A DNA stretch of 37,334 nucleotides from CALZKI01 sp045124055 (GTDB taxonomy: Bacteria; Bacillota; Clostridia; Lachnospirales; Lachnospiraceae): positions 1 through 37,334 of the forward strand of contig JBGVKZ010000018.1 in the NCBI GenBank assembly GCA_045124055.1, written 5' to 3'. A model generated the notes under the pieces. That model ran no database searches. It was not told the DNA's origin and worked only from the letters and a program-made list of their open reading frames with translations. Of this stretch, positions 1 to 7,745 are shown one piece after another. Position numbers and translations under genes: made by a program. The first letter of the stretch is position 1; each line of letters opens with the position of its first letter.

Positions 1-5
1 TCCAT
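1..5 (-). CDS. Start of an unknown leftward gene (edge fragment)
   Basis: Only the start codon and two further bases of this gene lie in the window. On the minus strand a strong ribosome binding site, AAAGGAGG (bases 13-20), is followed seven bases later by ATG (bases 3-5). A TATAAT -10 box lies at 53-58 on the same strand. Product unknown. The same bases also belong to a long palindrome, so a chance start inside a structured RNA cannot be excluded. Confidence 0.4.
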
Positions 6-11
6 TTGGAT

Positions 12-74
12 ACCTCCTTTGTATTATTAGTGCGGTTGGCGAACCTACACTTATTATACTATTGGAGGTTTTTT
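12..74. promoter_or_regulatory. Long imperfect palindrome covering a ribosome binding site
   Basis: ACCTCC (12-17) pairs with GGAGGT (64-69). Between them lies a second stem, GTATTATTAGTG with its partner CACTTATTATAC (two mismatches), then GGTT/AACC closing a GGCG loop. On the minus strand the right arm is an anti-Shine-Dalgarno for the edge gene. On the plus strand the structure is followed by a run of six T (69-74). It could be a translational switch, provided transcription starts upstream of 69, or part of a rightward structured RNA. A -10 box for the minus strand (TATAAT, 53-58) lies inside it; a start there would leave out the anti-SD arm. Confidence 0.45.
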
Positions 75-101
75 GCTTGAAGCTAAAGCTATCTGGGAAC
101 T

Positions 102-131
102 CACCTGCATAGCAGGTGGTTTATTTTTATT
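102..131 (+). terminator. Rightward terminator-like hairpin
   Basis: CACCTGC (102-108) and GCAGGTG (112-118) form a perfect seven-pair stem closed by ATA. A T-rich tract follows on the plus strand only. No rightward gene is visible upstream, so it may end a small plus-strand RNA that includes the palindrome at 12-74. Confidence 0.4.
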
Positions 132-142
132 GCGTATACAAC

Positions 143-176
143 AAAAAGTAGTAGGCTATATCCATAACCTACTACT
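143..176 (-). terminator. Terminator of putP
   Basis: AGTAGTAGG (147-155) pairs with CCTACTACT (168-176). After one mismatch the stem continues with three A/T pairs. On the minus strand the stem is followed by a run of T (143-147), just downstream of the putP stop codon, as expected for an intrinsic terminator. Confidence 0.75.
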
Positions 177-194
177 GATTTTATCATACTTTTC

Positions 195-1733
195 TTAATC
201 ACGCATTGCTTTTACTTCTTCAAATTCTTTTACAATGTCTTCTGAAGGTGCTTTTGTTAATAAACTTACTACGACCATAGCAACACATGCTACGATGAAG
301 GCTGGAAGTAATTCGTAAATATCCCATGCACCACCGATTGGTCTTACCAAATATTTCCAGATAAATACCATTGCACCACCGGAAACCATAGATGCCAAAG
401 CACCCCATTTATTAGAACGTTTCCAGAATAATGCAAATAATATAACAGGACCAAAAGCTGCACCAAAACCAGCCCAAGCAAAAGAAACAATGCTAAATAC
501 AGAGCTATTTGGGTCTCTTGCTAATAAAATACCGATTAAAGAAATAATAATTACTGTAATACGTGCAACTATCATCTGTGTTTTCTGAGACATCTTTAAG
601 CCAAACACATCATTCATAATATTCTGTGATACAGAAGATGATGCTGCTAAAAGCTGTGAATCTGCAGTAGACATAGTTGCTGCCAAAATACCCGCTAAAA
701 TGACACCTGCTACAATGGCTGGTAAAATACCATGTGTACTAATAGCTTCTGCCACTTTTACAATAACAGTTTCTGCTTCACCGGAAGTTGTAAATGTTGG
801 AATTACACCCGCTTTTGAAACACTTAAGCAAACAATACCGATTGCTGTTGCAACAAATAATGAAATTACAACCCAAATAGAAGCTACTCTACGAGATAAT
901 TTCAATTTATTGGCATCTTTAATCGCCATAAATCTAAGAAGAATATGTGGCATACCAAAGTATCCAAGTCCCCATGCCAAAGTGGAAACGATAGGAATAA
1001 ATCCATAAGATGATGCCTGACCAGTTGTAATATCATAACCCTTTGTTAAATCAAAATATCCCGGCAAAGCCTGTGCATTGGCTATAACTACATCTATGCC
1101 ACCAGCTGCATTGATACCAAAACCAAGTACAACAATAATTGCCATTGTCATAACAATAGACTGAATGAAGTCTGTTGTACTAGCAGCTAAGAAGCCACCT
1201 AAAGTAGTGTAACCAACAATAACGATTGCTGAAATAATCATTGCTGTCATATATTCCACACCAAATAAACTACTAAATAACTTACCACAAGCTGCAAAGC
1301 CTGATGCTGTATATGGAATAAAGAAAATAATAATCACTACTGCTGCAATAAAGTTCAAAATATTATTTTTGTCCTTATATCTAAGTGAGAAAAAGTCTGG
1401 TACAGTAATTGAACCAATTTTCTGTGAGTAACGACGAATTCTCTTAGCTACAATTAACCAGTTAATATATGTACCGATTGCCAAACCAATCGCTGTCCAC
1501 GCCGCTTCCGGTAAACCGCAAAGGTAAGCTACACCCGGCAACCCCATTAAAAGCCAGCTACTCATATCAGAAGCTTCTGCACTCATTGCTGTAACAAAAG
1601 GACCCAAGGTTCTGCCACCTAAATAAAAATCATCTGCCGAATTATTTTTTTTCATATAATAAATACCTATTCCAAGCATAGCAATAAGATATGCCGCAAT
1701 AGTACTCAGCATTACAATATCATTTGCATTCAT
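195..1733 (-). CDS. putP: Sodium/proline symporter PutP (SSS family)
   Basis: A 512-residue multi-pass membrane protein with the length and sequence of the sodium:solute symporter family, closest to PutP, which takes up proline with sodium. The N-terminal part carries the family signature: the YLGGRTLGP segment near residue 38, then AEASDMSSWLLMGLPG near residues 52-67, in the first helices that form the sodium and substrate sites. Hydrophobic segments run through to about residue 495, followed by a short charged tail. The start is supported by GGAGG eight bases before the ATG. It appears to be a single-gene unit, with a -10 box upstream at 1783-1788 and a terminator at 143-176. PanF-type or other SSS substrates are possible, but the similarity to PutP is strong. 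Confidence 0.9.
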   Translation of the reverse strand: MNANDIVMLSTIAAYLIAMLGIGIYYMKKNNSADDFYLGGRTLGPFVTAMSAEASDMSSWLLMGLPGVAYLCGLPEAAWTAIGLAIGTYINWLIVAKRIRRYSQKIGSITVPDFFSLRYKDKNNILNFIAAVVIIIFFIPYTASGFAACGKLFSSLFGVEYMTAMIISAIVIVGYTTLGGFLAASTTDFIQSIVMTMAIIVVLGFGINAAGGIDVVIANAQALPGYFDLTKGYDITTGQASSYGFIPIVSTLAWGLGYFGMPHILLRFMAIKDANKLKLSRRVASIWVVISLFVATAIGIVCLSVSKAGVIPTFTTSGEAETVIVKVAEAISTHGILPAIVAGVILAGILAATMSTADSQLLAASSSVSQNIMNDVFGLKMSQKTQMIVARITVIIISLIGILLARDPNSSVFSIVSFAWAGFGAAFGPVILFALFWKRSNKWGALASMVSGGAMVFIWKYLVRPIGGAWDIYELLPAFIVACVAMVVVSLLTKAPSEDIVKEFEEVKAMRD

Positions 1734-1782
1734 TTTGTTTTCCTCCTTAATTTTCCCTCAAATTGAAAATATTAACTTCGCC

Positions 1783-1788
1783 ATTATA
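1783..1788 (-). promoter_or_regulatory. Candidate -10 box for putP
   Basis: TATAAT on the minus strand, 49 bases upstream of the putP ATG and downstream of the lspA stop. The -35 at the expected spacing is poor, so this is a partial promoter call. Confidence 0.45.
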
Positions 1789-1818
1789 TCACAAAATTTC
1801 CAGAGGGAAAATAAATTT

Positions 1819-2334
1819 TTACAAAATCACGTCTATAAAGGCAGGTTTCTTCTTAACCATACAGTAAATCAAACGAATAATAATATAAACAACCGCACAA
1901 GTAATATAGCAATCTGCCACATTAAAAGTTGGAAAATCAATTACTTTTATATAGATAAAGTCCACCACAAACTGATTCATTACGCGGTCAATCAAATTGC
2001 CTGCTGCCCCGCCAAATAAAAAGATAATTGCAATTCTTTCTCCACGGAATTCCTCTTTTTTCAAAAGCTTAATGTAAGCATATATAAAAAATGCAAGCAC
2101 AAGCACCGTTAAAATCGAAATAATTGTCATAAAAGACGACTTATTATGGAACATAGAGAAAGCTGCTCCTGTATTTTCCAAATATCTAAGACATAAAAAG
2201 TCGCCTAAAATCTGAATTTCTCCCTGTCCTTTTAAAGAATGTATTGCAAAATATTTTGTTATCTGGTCAAGAAATAAAATCCATACTGCTAAAAATCCTG
2301 CCAAACTCACGCGGCCAACTAATTTTTTATTCAT
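1819..2334 (-). CDS. lspA: Lipoprotein signal peptidase (signal peptidase II)
   Basis: A 171-residue aspartyl protease of the cytoplasmic membrane that removes signal peptides from prolipoproteins after lipid attachment. The family motifs are all present: LDQITK near residue 22, ENTGAAF at 53-59, GGAAGNLIDR at 108-117, and the two catalytic aspartates at Asp125 (VVDF) and Asp141 (FNVAD). Four hydrophobic segments fit the usual topology. It starts 14 bases after natB and is probably co-transcribed with natAB, although the functions are unrelated. The PEGA lipoprotein at 24.7-26.0 kb is one likely substrate. Confidence 0.95.
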   Translation of the reverse strand: MNKKLVGRVSLAGFLAVWILFLDQITKYFAIHSLKGQGEIQILGDFLCLRYLENTGAAFSMFHNKSSFMTIISILTVLVLAFFIYAYIKLLKKEEFRGERIAIIFLFGGAAGNLIDRVMNQFVVDFIYIKVIDFPTFNVADCYITCAVVYIIIRLIYCMVKKKPAFIDVIL

Positions 2335-2348
2335 ATTTCTACTCTTTC

Positions 2349-3512
2349 TTATTTTTTAAACATTATTTTCTCGCTATCAAACATTTTTGCCAAAATAAAG
2401 CCTAAAATTACTGCATAAACCAAATTGCTTAAAAATGTCACAATAATTGGTGTCATACTAAGTTCAAAACTAAAGATTGCTGAGAAACATTGTACACTGT
2501 TATACATAGGAATCAGATAAATCCATATAGGCTGAACACTTCCTGTTCCAAACATAGTCGTAATACCAAGTAACATTGAAACAATCATAATTGGTGAAAT
2601 AAAACTGCTTGCTTCTTTTACTGATTTTGCATAAGCAGAAATTACGGAAATTAAAGAAATAATAAGTAATACTGTGGCTAAAATAACTACTAATACAGCA
2701 ATATATTCTTTTGCTCCATACACCTGCATATCCATATCACCAACTACACCTTCCATATAAGCCGGAAGGGCCAAAAGGATACCCATAAAACTGGATACAC
2801 CACTTAAAAGTGCAATCACACTTAAACTGACAATTTTTCCGATTGCGATATGAGAACGCTTAATCGGTGTAACCAATAAAGTTGCCATTGTGCCTCTTTC
2901 TTTTTCACCTGCTATCGATTCTGGTGCAACTGCCATACTACCACTAAATAAGAATGACACAAGTAACATTGGCATAATCATAGCCAAAAGAAATGCCGCC
3001 ATATCTTCGTCTGTGGATAAATCGTACTGTTTTTCCGTATCACTGTTTACTCGAAAAACATCTACAATGCTCGTTTCCACAGAATCTAGCATACTGGTAA
3101 TCATTCCATATGCCTCTGATGACTCTGTAATGGTGCTATTATAATACACTTCAATATCCGTTGAACTTATATTACTAATAGCATCATCGAAATTTTCCTC
3201 AAAAATAACAACTGCATCAACATCACGGTCAGAAATTCTTTCTGACAAAGTATCTTCATTCACAGAGGACACTTCTGTAATATCAAACAATTCCTCCGTG
3301 AACATTGCTTCCATAGAAGATGGCATATTTACAACTTCTACTTTATAAGCATATTCTTCATCGGTTGCAAACTGGCTGCCCATAGCAGAACCCATAATAG
3401 AATACACGAGATAAATCATTAGACCAGGCAACAATAATGTAGATAAAACCATTCTTTTATCCTTAAAAAACCTGTCAAATTCCTTTTTCATAATGGTCCA
3501 GATATTACGCAT
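2349..3512 (-). CDS. natB: ABC-2 exporter permease, NatB-like
   Basis: The membrane subunit of a NatAB-type ABC exporter; in Bacillus NatAB exports sodium. One helix lies near residues 20-42, followed by a large extracytoplasmic domain of about 140 residues, then a cluster of about five helices from residue 170 to the end, as in COG1668 permeases. An upstream in-frame ATG at 3545 would add 11 residues. I prefer the ATG at 3510-3512: it sits behind GGTG and overlaps the natA stop in an ATGCGTAA arrangement, which suggests translational coupling. The sodium substrate is inferred from the family; drugs or peptides are possible. Confidence 0.8.
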   Translation of the reverse strand: MRNIWTIMKKEFDRFFKDKRMVLSTLLLPGLMIYLVYSIMGSAMGSQFATDEEYAYKVEVVNMPSSMEAMFTEELFDITEVSSVNEDTLSERISDRDVDAVVIFEENFDDAISNISSTDIEVYYNSTITESSEAYGMITSMLDSVETSIVDVFRVNSDTEKQYDLSTDEDMAAFLLAMIMPMLLVSFLFSGSMAVAPESIAGEKERGTMATLLVTPIKRSHIAIGKIVSLSVIALLSGVSSFMGILLALPAYMEGVVGDMDMQVYGAKEYIAVLVVILATVLLIISLISVISAYAKSVKEASSFISPIMIVSMLLGITTMFGTGSVQPIWIYLIPMYNSVQCFSAIFSFELSMTPIIVTFLSNLVYAVILGFILAKMFDSEKIMFKK

Positions 3513-4281
3513 TCTTATCACCTGCCACTTCTTCATAGATTTCAAAAAACTTATCTTCCAAAGATTTTTCTTTCACTAAATTTTCCAAGGAATCACATAC
3601 GGTTAATTTACCGTCAATCACAATGGCAACTCTTGTGCATAATTTTTCTACCAAACTGAAAATATGGGTAGATAAAATAATTGTTTTTCCTCTTTCCTTC
3701 AAATCCTCCAAAAAGTCCGTTACAACCTTTGCTGTTAAAATATCCAGGCCATTAGTTGGCTCATCAAAAATAATAATATCCGGGTCATGTACCAAAGAAA
3801 TTGCCAAAGAAACTTTTTGCTTCATACCGGTGGACAAATTTCCTACTTTTACTTCCGCAAATTTATCAATACCGAAACGGCCAAAAATTTCATCTTTTCT
3901 TCTCTTTCTTACATCTTCTTTTACGTGATACAAATCACTAAAGAAATCAAACAAATAATTTGGTGTAAAAAAATCCTCCAATTTTAACTCACTGGTTAAA
4001 AACCCAATTTTTCCACGCACTTTATCCGGTTCTTTTGTAACACTGCTACCATCTACCAATACATCACCACTATCTGGCTTAATCAAAGTAGAAAGCATAC
4101 GCAGAGTAGTGGTCTTACCTGCACCATTTGGACCAAGTAAACCAAAAATCTCTCCTTTTTCCACCTCAAAAGATAAATCATTAACAGCTACAATTTTTGC
4201 CTCATCAGTAGCCTGTATCTTTTGCTGTTTCTTGGAAAGTACAAAAGTCTTTCTTAAATTCATTACTTTAATTACTTCCAT
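3505..4281 (-). CDS. natA: ABC exporter ATPase, NatA-like
   Basis: The nucleotide-binding subunit paired with the NatB-like permease. It has Walker A GPNGAGKT (residues 50-57), the signature LSTGMKQK (149-156), Walker B IIIFDEP (169-175) and the switch histidine His206. The open frame extends upstream to 4368, but the start at 4281 is chosen because GAGGAG lies nine bases before it and the protein then begins in the usual place (MEVIKVMNLRKTF). The resulting 258 residues match the family length. It is the first gene of natA-natB-lspA and is transcribed divergently from the MATE gene at 4424. Confidence 0.85.
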   Translation of the reverse strand: MEVIKVMNLRKTFVLSKKQQKIQATDEAKIVAVNDLSFEVEKGEIFGLLGPNGAGKTTTLRMLSTLIKPDSGDVLVDGSSVTKEPDKVRGKIGFLTSELKLEDFFTPNYLFDFFSDLYHVKEDVRKRRKDEIFGRFGIDKFAEVKVGNLSTGMKQKVSLAISLVHDPDIIIFDEPTNGLDILTAKVVTDFLEDLKERGKTIILSTHIFSLVEKLCTRVAIVIDGKLTVCDSLENLVKEKSLEDKFFEIYEEVAGDKNA

Positions 4282-4423
4282 AATCAAACTCTCCTCAAAT
4301 TTCTGTATAATGACATTTTCATTATAAGCACTACTATACAATATTTCCGACCCCATTGCAATTTTCATTTTTGTAAAATTGTGTTAGTATTCTCTTAAAG
4401 TAACAAATTACTACGGGTGAAAT
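4282..4423. promoter_or_regulatory. Divergent promoter region natA / MATE
   Basis: The only stretch between the two divergent genes. On the minus strand a TATAAT lies at 4321-4326, 40 bases before the natA start. On the plus strand the best pair is a weak TTGTAA with an A/T-rich -10 near 4395-4405. The two transcripts would overlap or face away within 100 bases, so shared regulation is possible, but I see no clear operator. Confidence 0.35.
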
Positions 4424-5782
4424 ATGAGCGAAAATATATGGAATAAAAACAATTTAACTACTGGAAATCCTTTGAAAGTGCTAATTACCTTTGCATTTCC
4501 TTATCTATTATCCTCTTTTATGCAGACACTTTATGGTATGGTGGATTTGTTTGTAGTCGGACTTTATAACGATGCATCAACTACTACTGCTGTCTCTATC
4601 GGAAGTCAAGTAATGCATATGTTTACTGTGATTATTATGGGACTTGCTATGGGCTCTACTGTAAAAATCGGCTACTGTATGGGTGCAAAAGACCACGAAA
4701 CCGCTGCAAAAACAATTGGAAATAGTGCCTCATTTTTTATTACAATTTCCCTGGCACTTACCGTAATTCTCCTTCTTTTTACAAAAAACATTACGAACCT
4801 TATGCTTACTCCGGCAGAATCCATTACTCAGACCAATTCCTATCTTATGATTTGTTTTGCAGGAATACCGTTTATCGTGACATATAACATAATTAGCAGC
4901 ATATTCAGAGGCCTTGGTGATTCCAAGACGCCTATGTATTTCGTGGCGATTGCCTGTGTAATAAATATTGTTCTGGACTTTTTATTTATTGGTGGTTTTA
5001 GACTTGGTGCAACAGGTGCCGCTTTCGCCACAGTTTTATCTCAGGCCTTCAGTTCAATATGTGCCCTCATTATTATGAAAAAGCGTTCTTTCGGTTTCGC
5101 AATAAAAAAGGAAGACTTTCTATTTCACAAAAAGCTTTTAAAAGATATTATTAAAGTTGGACTTCCTATCGCTCTTCAAGATGGTTTTATCCAAATATCT
5201 TTTATTATCATAACCATTATCGCCAATAGCCGCGGCTTAATTTTTGCCGCCAGTGTAGGAATCGTAGAAAAATTTATTGGTTTTTTATTCTTAGTTCCTT
5301 CTGCGATGTTATCTGCCATTTCAGCTATTACTGCACAAAACTATGGTGCTGGAAAAAAAGAGCGTGCCAAAATTTCTTTATATTACGCTCTGTCTTTGGT
5401 GCTTATTTTCGGTGGTATAATGTGCCTTTTGTGTCAATTTATTCCGGGAACGTTTGTTGGCATCTTTACAAAGGAAATACTGGTGATTGAGGCTGGAGCT
5501 TTGTATCTGATGAGTTATGCCGTAGACTGCATCTTTGCAGGGGTACATTTTGTTTTCAGCGGATATTTTTGTGGCATCGGAAAATCCGGAATTTCCTTTA
5601 TCCATAATCTGATTTCCATTTTAATAATGCGAATCCCAGGTGCATATCTGACATCTATATGGTTTAAAGATACCTTGTATCCGATGGGCTGGGCAGCACC
5701 ACTTGGCTCTCTAATTTCTGCAATCATTTGTATTGCTTTTTATATCTGGTTTTGCAAAAAGGACAAAAATTGCTATCGGTAA
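4424..5782 (+). CDS. MATE family efflux transporter
   Basis: A 452-residue multidrug and toxin extrusion antiporter with twelve predicted helices in two homologous halves. The N-terminal half shows PLKVLITFAFPYLLSSFMQTLYGMVD-type sequence (residues about 17-42), typical of MepA/DinF-like MATE proteins, and FRGLGDSKTPM near residues 164-174, a conserved loop. It is the only protein gene on the plus strand and is divergent from natA. A GGGTG sits just before the ATG. No rightward terminator of its own is obvious; it converges on the terminator at 5829-5861. The substrate cannot be read from sequence. Confidence 0.88.
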   Translation: MSENIWNKNNLTTGNPLKVLITFAFPYLLSSFMQTLYGMVDLFVVGLYNDASTTTAVSIGSQVMHMFTVIIMGLAMGSTVKIGYCMGAKDHETAAKTIGNSASFFITISLALTVILLLFTKNITNLMLTPAESITQTNSYLMICFAGIPFIVTYNIISSIFRGLGDSKTPMYFVAIACVINIVLDFLFIGGFRLGATGAAFATVLSQAFSSICALIIMKKRSFGFAIKKEDFLFHKKLLKDIIKVGLPIALQDGFIQISFIIITIIANSRGLIFAASVGIVEKFIGFLFLVPSAMLSAISAITAQNYGAGKKERAKISLYYALSLVLIFGGIMCLLCQFIPGTFVGIFTKEILVIEAGALYLMSYAVDCIFAGVHFVFSGYFCGIGKSGISFIHNLISILIMRIPGAYLTSIWFKDTLYPMGWAAPLGSLISAIICIAFYIWFCKKDKNCYR

Positions 5783-5828
5783 CACTTTTCTAAGATACTG
5801 TATGTACTTTAGCATCTCCTTTCCTCAT

Positions 5829-5861
5829 GAAAAAATGGAGCAGATTTGAAAATCTGCTCCA
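5829..5861 (-). terminator. Terminator of the small gene at 5.9 kb
   Basis: A twelve-pair perfect stem, TGGAGCAGATTT (5836-5847) with its complement at 5850-5861, followed on the minus strand by a run of T (5829-5835). It lies between convergent genes. On the plus strand there is no good T run, so it mainly serves the leftward gene. Confidence 0.75.
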
Positions 5862-5881
5862 CTTCATAATTCATAATTCAT

Positions 5882-6175
5882 TTATTCCTCTACTTTTTTG
5901 TAACGAATGAAGATTTTGTCACCGCCACATACGTGTTTTGTTCCATCTTCATCAACAATAATGTAATCACCTTCGCCAATAAAAGTTCTGCCACGGCGAT
6001 GTTTGATATAAGGACATACAATACTACCATCTGCACGTGTTATTTTAATCAGAAAATCTGTAACGATCCACCCTTTTGTAACAACGTCTGCCCATAATTC
6101 AAATCCATCTTCCATGCCTTTTCCTACTTCATAAGGATAAACTTCTGCGAAAAGTCCAGCTCTATAACATTTCAT
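5882..6175 (-). CDS. Small conserved-looking protein of unknown function
   Basis: About 97 residues, soluble, with no signal peptide. I do not firmly recognise it. The start MKCYRAGLF and the segment EGDYIIVDEDG near residues 68-78 recall the small PGDYG-type proteins often seen in phages and Firmicutes, but the resemblance is loose. A GTG at 6181 could add two residues; the ATG at 6175 is preferred because GGAGG lies six bases before it. A TATAAT at 6216-6221 suggests its own promoter, and a strong terminator follows at 5829-5861, so it is probably a single-gene unit. Confidence 0.65.
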   Translation of the reverse strand: MKCYRAGLFAEVYPYEVGKGMEDGFELWADVVTKGWIVTDFLIKITRADGSIVCPYIKHRRGRTFIGEGDYIIVDEDGTKHVCGGDKIFIRYKKVEE

Positions 6176-6275
6176 AGGCACCCTCCTTACTGTCTGTCTC
6201 TTTTGTTACACATAAATTATAACACTATTCTTGTATTTTTACTAGAATTTTCTGACAATTTATTTCACTTTTTTA

Positions 6276-7598
6276 TTAATTTGTGCTCCCTTGTAAAGTA
6301 ACTTCCACAGATACGTCTGTATACTCACCATATTTGTCGCGTCTTTGTACTTTTACAGTAATGGTCTGCCCTTTTCTATAATACTGTAATACTTCTTGCA
6401 AGTCTGTTAAACTGGTGATTTCATCATCTCCAAACTGGGTAATAATATCTCCTGCCATAAGTCCTGCATTGTCGGCTGCAGAATCCTTGGATACTTTATC
6501 AATGTATGCACCTTTGGGGACATTATCTGTTTGCAAATAATCTGTGGCATTCGTAACTGTAACGCCTAAATATCCCTTCTCTGTTTCTGCTACAACTTCT
6601 CTATCCGCCTTTTCTAAGAGGTCTTCTATAATTGGTTTTGCTGCAGAAATCGGAATCGCATAACCCATTCCTTCCACAGTGCTACCACCAATTTTACTGG
6701 AATTAATTCCAATAACCTCTCCCTTCATATTTAATAATGCACCACCTGAATTTCCGGGATTGATTGCCGCATCTGTCTGAATGAAACTACCGGTTATTTG
6801 ATAATCGGATTCCATATTGATTTCTCTATCAAGAGCACTGATTACACCGGTTGTAACTGACTGGCCATAACCTAATGCGTTCCCGATGGCAATGGCTGGT
6901 TCACCTACTTTTAAGGAATCCGAATCTCCTAAAGTAGCAATGGCAATCTGACTCTTTGTATCTTCTGTTAAGGAATCCAGACTCACAGAAATAACTGCTA
7001 AATCCATTGTTTTTGCACTACCTTTCACTGTCGCTTCTGCTGTGGAATTGTCTACAAAAGTAATTTCCAGTCTATTGGCACTTTCTACCACATGATAATT
7101 TGTAACTAATAATAACTCTGTATCATTTTCTCCTACAATAATTCCTGAGCCACTAGCGTTATATGTTTGCTCGAAACTGCCAAAATAACCAAAATTCTGT
7201 GTTTCTGTATATTCATTTACAATGGATACAAGAGCCGGCATAACAGCTTCGGCAATCTGAGATATGTCCGTAGCGGTGGTAATGACATTTGTATCTGTGG
7301 TTTGTATTATCTTGGAAGAATTGAGGCTGGCAATTTCGCCCTTACTTTCTCCATTAACTTCTTCATCGTCTAAAATTCCAACTTGTGCAAGTAGTCGTCC
7401 CACAGGGTCAAAATACTTTCCTAAGGCTGAAACCGCATAAAAACTTGTTCCCGCAAAAGAGCCTACCAAAACTCCTGATAAAATAAGAGCTATTATCTTA
7501 GAAAAAGTCCCTTTCTTTCTCTTTTTCTTTTTATTAGGTATTTCTTCATTATTTGTCATATTCATTTGATTCATTTCATAATTCATATTTTCGTCCAT
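6276..7598 (-). CDS. htrA: Membrane-anchored HtrA/DegP serine protease
   Basis: A 440-residue envelope quality-control protease. A charged cytoplasmic N-terminus with many Asn and Met and a KKKKRKK patch (23-29) precedes one membrane helix (about 35-58). The trypsin-like domain carries His169 (TNYHVV), Asp199 (MDLAV) and Ser284 (NPGNSGG). One PDZ domain occupies about 343-435. This is the usual Firmicutes HtrA layout. The frame is open to 7643, but the start at 7598 has AAGGAGA seven bases upstream. It lies directly downstream of a response regulator/histidine kinase pair, separated by a terminator, a context similar to CssRS-htrA in Bacillus; regulation by this pair is only an inference. Confidence 0.92.
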   Translation of the reverse strand: MDENMNYEMNQMNMTNNEEIPNKKKKRKKGTFSKIIALILSGVLVGSFAGTSFYAVSALGKYFDPVGRLLAQVGILDDEEVNGESKGEIASLNSSKIIQTTDTNVITTATDISQIAEAVMPALVSIVNEYTETQNFGYFGSFEQTYNASGSGIIVGENDTELLLVTNYHVVESANRLEITFVDNSTAEATVKGSAKTMDLAVISVSLDSLTEDTKSQIAIATLGDSDSLKVGEPAIAIGNALGYGQSVTTGVISALDREINMESDYQITGSFIQTDAAINPGNSGGALLNMKGEVIGINSSKIGGSTVEGMGYAIPISAAKPIIEDLLEKADREVVAETEKGYLGVTVTNATDYLQTDNVPKGAYIDKVSKDSAADNAGLMAGDIITQFGDDEITSLTDLQEVLQYYRKGQTITVKVQRRDKYGEYTDVSVEVTLQGSTN

Positions 7599-7708
7599 AA
7601 TCTTTTCTCCTTTATGAAATTTTGTAATTACGTTATAAATCATTTACCTTAACTGGAACTTAAGTAAAAATATATTTTTTATAACCTATTTTTAAGGAAT
7701 TTCTTAAA

Positions 7709-7738
7709 CAAAAAAGAGCTTACAAAATGTAAACTCTT
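7709..7738 (-). terminator. Terminator of the two-component operon
   Basis: AAGAGCTTAC (7714-7723) pairs with GTAAACTCTT (7729-7738), with one G-U pair in the minus-strand RNA. A T run follows on the minus strand. It lies eight bases after the kinase stop and separates that transcript from htrA. Confidence 0.75.
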
Positions 7739-7745
7739 TTCCAAT

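Noticed and set aside
5862..5881. Direct repeat TCATAATTCATAATTCATT after the terminator
   Set aside because: Two and a half copies of a 9-base AT-rich unit only; too short and isolated to call an attachment site or a CRISPR-like array.
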